A program made the position numbers and the translations under genes. From Methylophilaceae bacterium (GTDB taxonomy: Bacteria > Pseudomonadota > Gammaproteobacteria > Burkholderiales > Methylophilaceae): 64,000 nt of DNA. The stretch covers positions 1 to 64,000 of the forward strand of contig CAJPFK010000004.1 of the NCBI GenBank assembly GCA_905339275.1, read 5' to 3'. This document shows, piece after piece, positions 21,470-30,821 of the stretch (position 1 is the first letter of the stretch; every line of letters begins with the position of its first letter). The notes under the pieces were generated by a model, which saw nothing but the letters and a program-made list of their open reading frames with translations, was not told the origin of the DNA and did no database searches.

Positions 21470-22393
21470 ATGAAATTCACCATCTACCAGAACAGTCGGC
21501 AAGGCCCTCGTCCCTATAACGAAGACCGGCTTGCCTATTCCTACAGCAAGGACGCGCTGCTCGCCGTTATCGCCGACGGCATGGGCGGCCACCGCCATGG
21601 CGAGGTTGCCGCGGAACTCGCCGTGAAATCGCTGACCGATGCATTCCAGAACCTGGCCATTCCATCACTTCCCGATCCATCCAAGTTTCTTAGCGACCAT
21701 ATCATGCAAGTGCATGACGCCATCGATAGCCTGACGCTGGCAAACGACCTGGATGACGCGCCGCGCACCACCATCGTTGCTACCATCCTGCAGGACAATA
21801 AGATTTACGCCGCCCACGTCGGCGATTCGCGGCTCTATCATTTCAGGAATGGACAACTGATTTTCCGCACGGAAGATCATTCCGTGGTGCAGATGCTCTA
21901 TCGAAAAGGCCAGTTGCGCTTTGAAGAAATGGCAAAACACCCTGATTTCCACAAAATCTACAACTGCCTCGGCGGCGACAGAATGCCGCATATTGACATT
22001 GCGGCCGTACGTGAACTCAAGGATGGCGACATCCTGCTCTTATGTACGGACGGCCTGTGGTCGGCACTCAACGACCACGATATTGCCAAAATACTGCATG
22101 CCGGCGGCATCCTGGATACCGTACCGAAACTGCTGAATATCGCCGAAGCGTTATGCGGGCCGACCGGCGACAACATGAGCGCCATCGGCTTGCAATGGGG
22201 TGACCGGCAGAACAGCCGGCAGGCCGTTTCGACCGCCGCCATGCCATTGGGCACGACGACAACCATCATTAACCCCGTGACCCACGCCCCGGCACAAAGC
22301 GATGAATTGCCGCCGGACGACCTGACCGATGAAGAAATCCAGCGGGCCATCCTGGAAATCCAGCTGGCCATCAACAAAACCACGCACAAGTAG
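21470..22393 (+). CDS. PP2C-type protein Ser/Thr phosphatase
   Basis: 307-aa phosphatase starting MKFTIYQNSRQGPRPYNEDR. The metal-binding motifs are intact: RPYNEDR, ADGMGGHRHGE, GDSRLYHF, LLCTDGLWS and GDNMSAI. It should reverse the action of the kinase encoded just upstream. The last ~60 residues are low-complexity and lie outside the catalytic fold. A longer ORF from 21308 overlaps the kinase in another frame and is not needed. Confidence 0.92.
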   Translation: MKFTIYQNSRQGPRPYNEDRLAYSYSKDALLAVIADGMGGHRHGEVAAELAVKSLTDAFQNLAIPSLPDPSKFLSDHIMQVHDAIDSLTLANDLDDAPRTTIVATILQDNKIYAAHVGDSRLYHFRNGQLIFRTEDHSVVQMLYRKGQLRFEEMAKHPDFHKIYNCLGGDRMPHIDIAAVRELKDGDILLLCTDGLWSALNDHDIAKILHAGGILDTVPKLLNIAEALCGPTGDNMSAIGLQWGDRQNSRQAVSTAAMPLGTTTTIINPVTHAPAQSDELPPDDLTDEEIQRAILEIQLAINKTTHK

Positions 22394-22454
22394 CCAGGCC
22401 GCAGTCCTTTCCACACATCGCATATAATAAGGGTTTAAATATCCGGAAACTGCC

Positions 22455-23171
22455 ATGCGTCCAAGCCAGCGTGCCGCCAACCAACTGCGCCCAGTCGAAA
22501 TCATTCGCCATTACACCAAACACGCCGAAGGCGCCGTACTGGTCAAGTTCGGTGATACGCACGTGCTCTGCACCGCAAGCGTCGAGGAAAAGATACCCGG
22601 CTTCCTGCGTGGCAAGAATCAAGGCTGGGTCACTGCGGAATACGGCATGCTGCCCCGCTCCACTGGCAGCCGTATGCAGCGCGAAGCTTCCCAGGGCAAG
22701 CAATCCGGCCGCACCCAGGAGATTCAACGCCTGATCGGGCGCAGTTTACGCGCGATCATCGACCTTGAAAAACTCGGGGAACGCAGCATTCAAATCGACT
22801 GCGATGTGATTCAGGCCGATGGCGGCACCCGCACGGCGGCCATCACCGGCGCGTATGTCGCACTGCATGATGCCGTCTCGCACCTGCTGAAAAATGGCCA
22901 GATCAGCGCTTCGCCGCTGCGTGACAGCGTTGCCGCCATCTCCGTCGGCGTTTACAAGGGCGTACCGGTGCTCGACCTGGACTATATCGAAGACTCCGAC
23001 TGCGACACCGACATGAACGTTGTAATGACCGGCAGCGGTGGTTTCGTCGAAATCCAGGGAACAGCTGAAGGCGAACCGTTCCAACGCGATGCAATGAATG
23101 CGATGGTGAATCTGGCCGTCGACGGTATCCAGCAGTTGACCGCCATACAGAAATTGGCGCTGGAACGTTGA
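22455..23171 (+). CDS. rph: Ribonuclease PH
   Basis: Phosphorolytic 3'-5' exoribonuclease that trims tRNA 3' ends. It begins [20 protein letters not shown] and contains [34 protein letters not shown] and the phosphate-binding/active-site region [19 protein letters not shown]. 238 aa, full length; unlike E. coli K-12 rph it is not frameshifted. rdgB follows at once. Confidence 0.97.
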   Translation: MRPSQRAANQLRPVEIIRHYTKHAEGAVLVKFGDTHVLCTASVEEKIPGFLRGKNQGWVTAEYGMLPRSTGSRMQREASQGKQSGRTQEIQRLIGRSLRAIIDLEKLGERSIQIDCDVIQADGGTRTAAITGAYVALHDAVSHLLKNGQISASPLRDSVAAISVGVYKGVPVLDLDYIEDSDCDTDMNVVMTGSGGFVEIQGTAEGEPFQRDAMNAMVNLAVDGIQQLTAIQKLALER

Positions 23172-23179
23172 GCGCGCCG

Positions 23180-23773
23180 ATGAAAAAAATCGTTATTGCC
23201 AGCAGCAATCCCGGCAAACTCCGTGAAATCGGCCAGTTGCTGGAGCCGCTGGCGATCGAGGTGCTACCGCAATCCGATTTTGAGGTGCCGGAAGCAGAAG
23301 AACCCTATTTTACCTTCATCGAAAATGCGCTGGCCAAAGCACGTCATGCTAGTTTACACAGCGGCCTGCCCGCGCTGGCGGATGATTCCGGCATTTGCGT
23401 CGATGCCCTGCAGGGCGCGCCCGGCGTTTATTCGGCCCGCTTTGCCGGCGAGCCTAAATCCGATGCCCGCAACAATGAAAAGCTGCTGCAAGCGCTTGAA
23501 GGTGTCGAAGATCGTCACGCCCACTATTACTGCGTCATGGTGCTGGTACGTAACCCGGAAGACCCCCAACCGCTGATTGCGCAAGGCATCTGGCAAGGCG
23601 AAATACTGCAAGCCCCACGCGGCGAAGGCGGCTTTGGATACGACCCGCTGTTCCTCGATGCCAAAACCGGCAAAACCGGTGCCGAACTCCCCATGGACAT
23701 CAAAAACCGCATCAGCCATCGCGGCCATGCCCTGCGCGATATGCTGCACCTGATTGAAAAGTTGCAATCATGA
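23180..23773 (+). CDS. rdgB: dITP/XTP pyrophosphatase (RdgB/HAM1)
   Basis: Removes non-canonical purine nucleotides such as dITP and XTP. The start KKIVIASSNPGKLREI, the substrate motif LADDSGICVDAL and SHRGHAL near the C-terminus are all conserved. The ATG at 23180 gives 197 aa; a TTG at 23168 that overlaps the rph stop is less likely. The stop overlaps the next ATG by 4 bp. Confidence 0.96.
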   Translation: MKKIVIASSNPGKLREIGQLLEPLAIEVLPQSDFEVPEAEEPYFTFIENALAKARHASLHSGLPALADDSGICVDALQGAPGVYSARFAGEPKSDARNNEKLLQALEGVEDRHAHYYCVMVLVRNPEDPQPLIAQGIWQGEILQAPRGEGGFGYDPLFLDAKTGKTGAELPMDIKNRISHRGHALRDMLHLIEKLQS

Positions 23774-23997
23774 GTAGCCACAATCAATGGCCTGTATGGC
23801 AACGCGATGACGCATCCATCGTGTCATGCACGGAAAAAATCAAGGTCATGAAAGAAAACTTTGATGAGCTGAAACAAATCGCGCAGGATGCGCTGGAAGA
23901 TGGCCTGTTAATGGAAGTCTCGGAAACACAGATGCGTGAAGCCTTGCACAAGCTGGTGGATGATCTGGTGAACCCCTATCCACCGCAGTCCAAGTAA
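23770..23997 (+). CDS. Small conserved hypothetical protein
   Basis: 75 aa, acidic and predominantly helical, with a tryptophan-containing head (NQWPVWQRDD) and an amphipathic helix (KVMKENFDELKQIAQDALEDG). No signal, cysteine pair or catalytic motif is seen. It is locked into the operon by overlaps on both sides: ATGA with rdgB, and a shared base (TAATG) with hemW. That makes it a real translated gene. Function unrecognised. Confidence 0.75.
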   Translation: MSSHNQWPVWQRDDASIVSCTEKIKVMKENFDELKQIAQDALEDGLLMEVSETQMREALHKLVDDLVNPYPPQSK

Positions 23998-25199
23998 TGA
24001 TTCCCATCATCCCTGTTAATGACGCAGCGCCATTAGCAGGCGCTGCAACTGTTTCCGGGCTGAAAAATCCCCCGCCGCTCTCGCTCTATATCCATATACC
24101 GTGGTGCGTGAAAAAATGCCCTTACTGCGATTTCAACTCGCATGAATCCCGGCAGGAAATCCCTGAACAAGCGTATGTAGATGCCTTGATTGCAGACCTG
24201 GAGCAATCCGTTCCCAAAGTCTGGGGTCGCAAGATACGCAGCGTATTCTTCGGCGGCGGCACACCCAGCCTGTTTTCGCCGGAAGCCATAGACCGCATCC
24301 TGAGCCAGGTGCGCATGCTCACGCCGCTGGAATATGAAGCCGAAATCACACTGGAAGCCAACCCCGGCACCGTCGATGCCGCGCATTTCAAAGGTTACCG
24401 CGATGCAGGCGTCAATCGTCTCTCCTTGGGCATTCAGAGCTTCGATAGCCGCTACCTTGCCTCGCTTGGTCGCATCCATGATGAAAAGCAGGCCATTACG
24501 GCAGCGGAGTTAGCACTCGCTACCTTTGAAAGCGTCAATCTGGACGTGATGTACGGCCTGCCCAACCAGAGCCTGGAAGATGCACTGGCCGATGCCGGGC
24601 GCGCTTGTGAACTCAGCCCATCGCACCTGTCGTTCTATCACCTGACGCTGGAGCCTAATACACCCTTTCACCGTACACCACCGAGCCTGCCGGATGACGA
24701 CACCAGTGCCGCCATGCAGGAAGCCATCGAACAACTGCTGGCCCAGCACGGTTATGAGCATTACGAAACCTCCGCCTTCGCCCGGAAAGGCAAACGCGCA
24801 CGGCACAACCTCAATTACTGGACTTTCGGCGATTACCTCGGCATAGGCGCAGGTGCGCACAGCAAACTCAGCTATCACGACAGGATCACCCGCGAAGCCC
24901 GTCATAAACACCCAAACCGTTATCTGGAAAATACAGCAAAAGGACTCGCGATTGATAGTGAGTGGAGCATCAGCCAGGACGAACTCGGCTTTGAATTCAT
25001 GATGAATGCCCTGCGCCTGACCGAAGGTTTCGAGATCGGCCTGTTTCAGCTACGGACCGGATTGGCTATCAGCAAAATTGAACCAGCATTGAAAATTGCC
25101 AAAGACAAAGGTTTGATTGAAATTGAAAACAATGCGATCAAACCAACATTGCTGGGCCAGCGTTTTTTGAATGAACTGCTACAGATATTTCTAGGTTAA
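23997..25199 (+). CDS. hemW: HemW, radical SAM haem chaperone
   Basis: 400-aa radical SAM protein, formerly annotated as an oxygen-independent coproporphyrinogen oxidase. The cluster motif is CVKKCPYCDF (CxxxCxxC), preceded by SLYIHIPW. GGGTPSLF, LEANPGT and RLSLGIQSF are also present. HemW-type proteins bind and deliver haem rather than oxidising coproporphyrinogen. Last gene of the rph-rdgB-orf-hemW series. Confidence 0.93.
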   Translation: MIPIIPVNDAAPLAGAATVSGLKNPPPLSLYIHIPWCVKKCPYCDFNSHESRQEIPEQAYVDALIADLEQSVPKVWGRKIRSVFFGGGTPSLFSPEAIDRILSQVRMLTPLEYEAEITLEANPGTVDAAHFKGYRDAGVNRLSLGIQSFDSRYLASLGRIHDEKQAITAAELALATFESVNLDVMYGLPNQSLEDALADAGRACELSPSHLSFYHLTLEPNTPFHRTPPSLPDDDTSAAMQEAIEQLLAQHGYEHYETSAFARKGKRARHNLNYWTFGDYLGIGAGAHSKLSYHDRITREARHKHPNRYLENTAKGLAIDSEWSISQDELGFEFMMNALRLTEGFEIGLFQLRTGLAISKIEPALKIAKDKGLIEIENNAIKPTLLGQRFLNELLQIFLG

Positions 25200-25350
25200 A
25201 GCCTTTGCTGGAAGCTTTGAATAACGTTATCTGGTAAGCCAAATCAGGCAACAGAATAATATTAGGCAGATTACCAATTAGGGCTATTCAGGCCGGCTTC
25301 CGTACCAAGAACCTGCCTTGCAATTGAATAAATCGAGGCAGGGCGCGCAC

Positions 25351-25710
25351 TCAGCCTTCTTCAAACACACAAATATCATGGTCATGATTGAACCCAACCT
25401 TGAGATTGACCGAGCTTGCCCAATCATTGATGGCAGTGACCAATTCAACGGTATCTATCGAGCCAATCCCAAAGCTGGAGATATGCTCTACATGGTAACC
25501 CTCGGCATGGACCTGCCTGACGATGTAATCCAGTTGCGATTGCGCCATGTGGTGAAGTTGGGGATGGCTCCCGTATCCGGCTGGCGCGAGTTCTTCACCA
25601 ATGTGCCCTGCCAGCCCGACAGGCGCAGGGTGCCTGTCGGCAGGAGTGCATAACTGAAGCAACAGCCGGTACATGGCGCCAAGCAGTCTATTTCCTGGGG
25701 TCGAACTCAT
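25351..25710 (-). CDS. Small protein with an acyl-carrier-like motif, downstream of the TonB receptor
   Basis: Up to 119 aa on the same strand as the TonB receptor and overlapping its 3' end by 23 bp; a start at 25674 (MYRLLLQLC) is also possible. The segment FGIGSIDTVELVTAINDW resembles the phosphopantetheine-attachment helix of acyl carrier proteins (E. coli ACP has GADSLDTVELVMAL), but the usual Asp before the Ser is Gly. The N-terminal half is unlike ACP. The C-terminus is His/Asp/Glu-rich (FNHDHDICVFEEG). Function not recognised; the gene appears to be in the receptor operon. Confidence 0.5.
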   Translation of the reverse strand: MSSTPGNRLLGAMYRLLLQLCTPADRHPAPVGLAGHIGEELAPAGYGSHPQLHHMAQSQLDYIVRQVHAEGYHVEHISSFGIGSIDTVELVTAINDWASSVNLKVGFNHDHDICVFEEG

Positions 25711-28700
25711 AACTCAAGCTAATCCAGGCCGCCCGCGGCGCGCCGGGGGCGAGGAAGTTGGTGCTCAACCAGTCGGTGGAATTATGGTTGTAACCACTCG
25801 GCCCGATCGCGCCATAGATGGAAGGCGAGAATGGATTGCGGCCCAGGCGGCCGGCAGTGAAATAATCCTTGTCGAAAATATTGTTGACGAGCAAGCCCAA
25901 CCGCCATTCAGGCGCCAGTTGATAACTGGTCTGGAAGTTGAACACGGCATAGCCGGGCACCTTGCCGGGGTTGCTGGTGACCCTGCGTGCCACCTTCGTC
26001 GGGCTACCGTCGATTTCAACCGTGTCATACACGACCACGCCGGCCTGATGTTTGTTGTTCTCATTGCCGCGTACATAGGCAAAGGAATGGGCAACGGCGG
26101 TCAGGCCGACCTGCCATTTGGGTGTGACCTGATAACTGAGGGTGGCATTGAGGTTGTGCAAAGGCACACCGGGCATGCGGTTGCCTTTTTTGACCCGGAT
26201 GGTATGGCCATAATCATCATTGCCTCGCAAATTCTCGACGGCACTGCTGTTGTCATTGCCGGCCAGGTCAAATTCATCCTCAAAGGTGGCTTCGGTAAGC
26301 GCATAGTTGAGCCGCAGGCTGCTCTTGCCAAACGCCGCAAAAATACCGGCTTCCACCCCCTGACGCCGGGTCTTGCCGATAGTATCGAAAAAACTGCGAT
26401 TGCCCGGATAGGTCACCACGTAAATATCATCCTTGAGATTAGTACGATAGGCACCCAGATTCCATTCAACGTTGTCGCTCCAGCGCCCGCGCAGGCCCAG
26501 GTCCAGGGTCGTGGCTTTGATCTGGGCCAGATAGGGATCACCAGAGAGTGTAGTGGGCAACGAGCAGAAACGGTTCTCTCGCAGGCTCTTGGGCACATAT
26601 CGTTCATTAGCAGTGCCAGCACCGACTAGTATCGGTGTATCGTCAAACGCACAACCCAGTTCGATCACGCTAGGCACACGCGTACCCTGTGCCCAGTTGC
26701 CATAGATATTCAGGTCAGGGGTTGCCTGCCATGTTGCCCCCAGCGAAGGATTGAGCGAGTAGTAGCTGAATTTCTCCTTTTCCGGTTTGTTCAGGATATT
26801 CGCGGCGTCCGGCACCCGGTACCCCATCGGCACGCCAGTGCAATCGCCATTGGGGCAGACATTGAAGTAATCAGGGTAAGCCAGCAGTTGCGACAAATCC
26901 CAGACAAAGCTGCCGTAGGTACGCGAGGCAATCTTGTTCTTGCCACGGGTTTCGTTGTAGCGCATGGCCCCTGTGATGTGCAGGGTTTCTATCGGGCTCC
27001 AGGTCTCACTGGCGTAAATGCTTTTGGTGATCTGGTCGCCTTCGAAGTTGTTATTACTGATTTCCGTACTGGCCGCCGCATACTGGTCGCGGATTTCATC
27101 CGGCGCCAGGTAGGCATCACGGTTGGCATCCAGCATGCCCAACATCTGGCCACTTTTGTATTTGGCGCTGGGTTTATCGATGGAAGCGCCGACCATGAAC
27201 TTGTGCTTGGGATAGTTCCAGTTGAACTGAACAGAAGCGCCATCGGTGATCTGGTCGATCTGGCTGTCGGTAATGACGGCAGTCGGGGTGCCTTCCACGA
27301 CCCCAGTACCAGTGCCATTGTTATACACACCGCCATCGACGGTCAGGAAACCGCCCTGGGGGCCGGGCACCCTGAGATCATCGGCGCCGACATCGCCTAT
27401 GCACGAATCGGCATTGGTAGGTGGCGCTATCAGCACGATATGCTTGACCCCCATGCCGTCTCCTGGCGTCAGGTCTCCGGCCTCTGCGGTATCAGGCGTA
27501 TACCAGTAAAAACCGGTCATTCCCAAAATGGCACTGCCTGTTGGATCCTTGATTTGGGATAGATTGACTGTTGACTGATAGATATAGGAAGTTTCAAGAT
27601 TGGAATAGGTCGTCACGTCGCCGTAAGGTACGGGAGGTCCGGACACACCTCCTGCGGCAAAGAAATTGGTCGCATAGAAATTCTTGTTCCGCTCGAAATC
27701 GTCTTGCGCAAGCGCCACAAAATAATCCGGCAACGGAGCATTGAAGGAATCCGGCGGCAAAAAAGCCGCCGCGGCGTCAGCGAACGACATGCCGGAAAAT
27801 GCAAACATCAACCAGTTCATATCACCGAATGCATTACCGTCCTGTACATCCAGCACGTAATAATCCGGGATGCCGTAATCATTGGTGCTGTTGAACAGGC
27901 ATGTTCGTACTTCACCGGGGTTGAGATTGCGGCGGACAAACTGACTTCCATACTCCGTATACACATCTGCCCCGACCGCATGGCGCTTGCTGTTCCTGCG
28001 GTACACCTGGCCTGTAACCGTGAAGTTGTCGTTGACGAAGTAGCTGCCGGCTAGCTGGAATTGCCACAGGCGGTTGTCGGTGGAGTCAGGGGAGGTGAAG
28101 ACGCCATTCCGGTCCTGTTTGTACATTTCGCTCGGCAATAAGCCATTGCCGATGAGGTCATTCCAGACGACGAGTGAACTGAGGTTGAGGTCGAGCTTTT
28201 CGCCTTGATAGCTGGCCTTGCCGAAGACCTGGTTGACCTTGCTGGGGGAATTCTCGCGCCAGCCGTCTTCGAGGAAGAAGTTGCCCGCACCAAACAGGCC
28301 AACGGTGCCATTGTTCCAGCCACCTGATGCCTGCAACTGCCTGCGGCCAAATGAACCGGTGAGAATTTCCGCTTCGACGCCGGGGCTGTCGAAACCACTT
28401 TTGGTCTTCATGGAAACAGCACCGCCCAATGTACCCAACCCGAAAATAGGGTTGGAGCCGGGGAAGACGTCGAAGCCTGACAAGGCATTCAACGGAATCA
28501 TGTCCCAGTTCACGACATCTCCGAAGGGTTCATTGACGCGGATACCATCAAAGAACACAGACAAACCCTGTGGCGTACCGATCTGCGGGCCTGCGGTAAA
28601 GCCACGGTATTGCACATCCATCTGGAACGGATTGCCCTGGTAGTCGTTGACATTGACGGATTGCAGCTTGGAGTTCATGAGGTCGGTAATGCTGAGGGAG

Positions 28701-29215
28701 TGGGATTGCTTGATTTCCTCTGCGGTGATGCTTTGCACGTTGCCGGGGATTTGCTCCTTGGTTAAACCAAGACCCGGCAATGGGCCGACTTCGTAGAAGC
28801 GCTTGGCGCGTACCTGGATTTCGGCAAGTTCGATATCCAGAGGAAGGTTCTGGCTATTGCCATCAACCGGCAACCGTTCAAGCGTAAACCCGCCTTGCCC
28901 ATCTGAAACTACCGTCAGGCCGCTGCCTTTTAATAGCATCTTGAAACCTTCTTCGCGACTGTATGTGCCGCTCAGGCCTGCGGAGCTTTTGTTTTTTGTG
29001 AGGTTGGGGTCAAAGGATAATGAAACACCGGCCTTACCCGCAAAACTTGATAATGCAGGCCCTAACGGGCCGGGCGGGATATTGAAGCTATTAGCGCTAG
29101 AAATGGCATCTGCCGCTTGTGACTGTTGTACTACGCTGATACTGGCCAATGCGGCCATCAGGCAAAGCTTGATTACCCGTCTGTTGACTGGTTGATTGAT
29201 TCCCCGAACTTTCAT
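25688..29215 (-). CDS. TonB-dependent outer-membrane receptor with N-terminal signalling domain
   Basis: 1,175 aa, longer than most transducers. Signal peptide (ends QQSQA), then a secretin/TonB short N-terminal (STN) domain (about 40-115: FNIPPGPLGPALSSFAGKAG) that contacts an anti-sigma factor. The plug domain (about 140-280) is followed by a long beta-barrel ending in an aromatic-poor EFDPRK. Residues 696-707 form an EF-hand-like loop, DANRDAYLAPDE. It follows FecI/FecR-type genes, the standard cell-surface signalling arrangement. The ligand is unknown. The ATG at 29215 is chosen over 29236. Confidence 0.93.
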   Translation of the reverse strand: MKVRGINQPVNRRVIKLCLMAALASISVVQQSQAADAISSANSFNIPPGPLGPALSSFAGKAGVSLSFDPNLTKNKSSAGLSGTYSREEGFKMLLKGSGLTVVSDGQGGFTLERLPVDGNSQNLPLDIELAEIQVRAKRFYEVGPLPGLGLTKEQIPGNVQSITAEEIKQSHSLSITDLMNSKLQSVNVNDYQGNPFQMDVQYRGFTAGPQIGTPQGLSVFFDGIRVNEPFGDVVNWDMIPLNALSGFDVFPGSNPIFGLGTLGGAVSMKTKSGFDSPGVEAEILTGSFGRRQLQASGGWNNGTVGLFGAGNFFLEDGWRENSPSKVNQVFGKASYQGEKLDLNLSSLVVWNDLIGNGLLPSEMYKQDRNGVFTSPDSTDNRLWQFQLAGSYFVNDNFTVTGQVYRRNSKRHAVGADVYTEYGSQFVRRNLNPGEVRTCLFNSTNDYGIPDYYVLDVQDGNAFGDMNWLMFAFSGMSFADAAAAFLPPDSFNAPLPDYFVALAQDDFERNKNFYATNFFAAGGVSGPPVPYGDVTTYSNLETSYIYQSTVNLSQIKDPTGSAILGMTGFYWYTPDTAEAGDLTPGDGMGVKHIVLIAPPTNADSCIGDVGADDLRVPGPQGGFLTVDGGVYNNGTGTGVVEGTPTAVITDSQIDQITDGASVQFNWNYPKHKFMVGASIDKPSAKYKSGQMLGMLDANRDAYLAPDEIRDQYAAASTEISNNNFEGDQITKSIYASETWSPIETLHITGAMRYNETRGKNKIASRTYGSFVWDLSQLLAYPDYFNVCPNGDCTGVPMGYRVPDAANILNKPEKEKFSYYSLNPSLGATWQATPDLNIYGNWAQGTRVPSVIELGCAFDDTPILVGAGTANERYVPKSLRENRFCSLPTTLSGDPYLAQIKATTLDLGLRGRWSDNVEWNLGAYRTNLKDDIYVVTYPGNRSFFDTIGKTRRQGVEAGIFAAFGKSSLRLNYALTEATFEDEFDLAGNDNSSAVENLRGNDDYGHTIRVKKGNRMPGVPLHNLNATLSYQVTPKWQVGLTAVAHSFAYVRGNENNKHQAGVVVYDTVEIDGSPTKVARRVTSNPGKVPGYAVFNFQTSYQLAPEWRLGLLVNNIFDKDYFTAGRLGRNPFSPSIYGAIGPSGYNHNSTDWLSTNFLAPGAPRAAWISLSYEFDPRK

Positions 29216-29310
29216 TGTTCTGACCCTGTTATGCAAATGATTGGTTGCTTACCAGGTATGTCAGGCGAGATTCAAAAAGGGGACAAATTACTTTGAATTA
29301 TTTTCAGGTT

Positions 29311-30303
29311 TTATGATTGGGTTTTGTGAAAAGTGCCCCAGTAGCGTGTGCGCCATTGAATCTTTAATGGGCGTGTGCTTTGGATGGTTTCCAGGATTTT
29401 GTCCATATCTTTTAAGAGAAATGCGCCGGATATACGGACATCTTCAGCCGCCTTGTCGCAGTTGATCACACCTCTGCGGTATCGGCTCAGGAGTTTGATG
29501 AAATCCTTCAATGGCATGTCATCCGCATAAAGAACACCGTCAACCCAGGAAGTAGCGTTGGGGTCCATGGCAGATGCAGAATGTATCAGTGATTTTGTAA
29601 AAGTGGATTCATGACCGGCTTGTATTACCAGCGGCACCTGCCCGGCACCTGCCGGCGTTATTTCTACCGCGCCTTCGGTGACGCCGATGTAACTTGCATC
29701 CTGCTCAACCCTGACAACGAATTTCGTCCCCAGCGCTTGCAGGCGGCCATGTTTGGTGAACACGTAGAATGGCCGATTTTGGACATCCTTGACAGTTTCT
29801 ATATAAACCTCGCCAGCATGTAGCTTGATGATGCGTTCTTGAAGCGTGTAGTCGATATCCAATGAGGTATCGGTATTCAAGGTAATGTCGCTGCCATCTG
29901 CCATTTGGAGTGAGCGCGTTTCGCCAATGGCAGTTGTGTAATCTGCTGTCCAGCTTTGCCAGGGTAAATAACGGTAACTGGCGACCCCGGTTGGCAGTGC
30001 AATCAATAAAACCGTCAATGGCTTCATGAACTCGCGGCGGTCGACGGAGGCAGGTCTGTCGAGAACCGACATGCCGATTTCATTGGGAATGGTTTTGAAT
30101 TTGCCTGTGATGCTGGCGGCCTTCTGCCAGGTTGACTCGTGCAACTGGCTTTGCTGCCGCCATTTTTGCAGCGCAGTTTCTTCAGCCTGGCTCAGCGGGC
30201 CTTGATGCACTTTGCTCAGCCACACAGCCGCCTGCTTGACAACATCGGCAAGGTCTTGCTCCGTTTGTGTGGCTAATTGCTTCAAATCATGTGTAGCAAA
30301 CAT
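29311..30303 (-). CDS. FecR-type anti-sigma factor / sigma regulator
   Basis: 330 aa. The N-terminal cytoplasmic DUF4880-type segment (VVKQAAVWLSKVHQGPLSQAEETALQKW, two fragments) binds sigma. One membrane helix (around residues 92-108, PLTVLLIALPTGVASY) and a periplasmic FecR domain (GETRSLQMADGSDITLNTDT) follow. It should relay ligand occupancy of the TonB receptor to the ECF sigma factor encoded just upstream; the two coding regions overlap by about 22 bp. Confidence 0.9.
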   Translation of the reverse strand: MFATHDLKQLATQTEQDLADVVKQAAVWLSKVHQGPLSQAEETALQKWRQQSQLHESTWQKAASITGKFKTIPNEIGMSVLDRPASVDRREFMKPLTVLLIALPTGVASYRYLPWQSWTADYTTAIGETRSLQMADGSDITLNTDTSLDIDYTLQERIIKLHAGEVYIETVKDVQNRPFYVFTKHGRLQALGTKFVVRVEQDASYIGVTEGAVEITPAGAGQVPLVIQAGHESTFTKSLIHSASAMDPNATSWVDGVLYADDMPLKDFIKLLSRYRRGVINCDKAAEDVRISGAFLLKDMDKILETIQSTRPLKIQWRTRYWGTFHKTQS

Positions 30304-30797
30304 TGCTCGAAGGCCTGGGCCATATAGCGTTTTACCGTGCGTTCTGAAACATTCAGTCTAGCTGCGATCTCAGCGTATTTGCAACCTTCCAGATGCAGCA
30401 GCAGAAATGCCTGGCGTACTTTCACAGACAATGTACCAAGCATGGTGTCAATTTCCTGCAGGGTTTGCAGAATAATCAACCGTTCTTCTGCCGAAATAAC
30501 GCAGGTTTCAGGCAAGGCAGCCAGCGCTGATAGATAAGCAGCCTCCAAAGACTGGCGCTGGTAATAGTTCGACAATATGCATTTGGCGACCGTGGTCAAA
30601 TAAGCGCGCGGCTCTTTAAGCTCGCTTACGGCTGTCGATTGCCGGGAAAGAATGGAGACGAAAGTATCCTGAGTCAGGTCAGCGGCAACCTCACTCGAAG
30701 ACAGTTTTCGACGCAGCCAGCCATACAACCAATCGTGGTGACTGACATACATATCGCTTATTGAGGAATTGCCAGTAGTTACGATCATAACGTGCAT
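30282..30797 (-). CDS. FecI-type ECF sigma factor
   Basis: About 171 aa with region 2 (SHHDWLYGWLRRKLSSSEVAADLTQDTF, in two parts) and region 4 (LEGCKYAEIAARLNVSERTVKRYMAQA), the helix-turn-helix for -35 recognition. It should transcribe the downstream receptor gene once released by FecR. The start is uncertain: methionines lie at 30797, 30788 and 30752. Confidence 0.88.
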   Translation of the reverse strand: MHVMIVTTGNSSISDMYVSHHDWLYGWLRRKLSSSEVAADLTQDTFVSILSRQSTAVSELKEPRAYLTTVAKCILSNYYQRQSLEAAYLSALAALPETCVISAEERLIILQTLQEIDTMLGTLSVKVRQAFLLLHLEGCKYAEIAARLNVSERTVKRYMAQAFEQCLLHMI

Positions 30798-30821
30798 CAA
30801 CACGGAATAAATGAGTAACAA

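Noticed and set aside
25200-25350. Possible tRNA or riboswitch after hemW
   Set aside because: Only an imperfect CCTGCCT/AGGCAGG pairing is present; no cloverleaf or known aptamer core.
25318-25653. 111-codon plus-strand ORF after hemW
   Set aside because: Opposite the ACP-like ORF, which overlaps the receptor gene and reads more like a protein.
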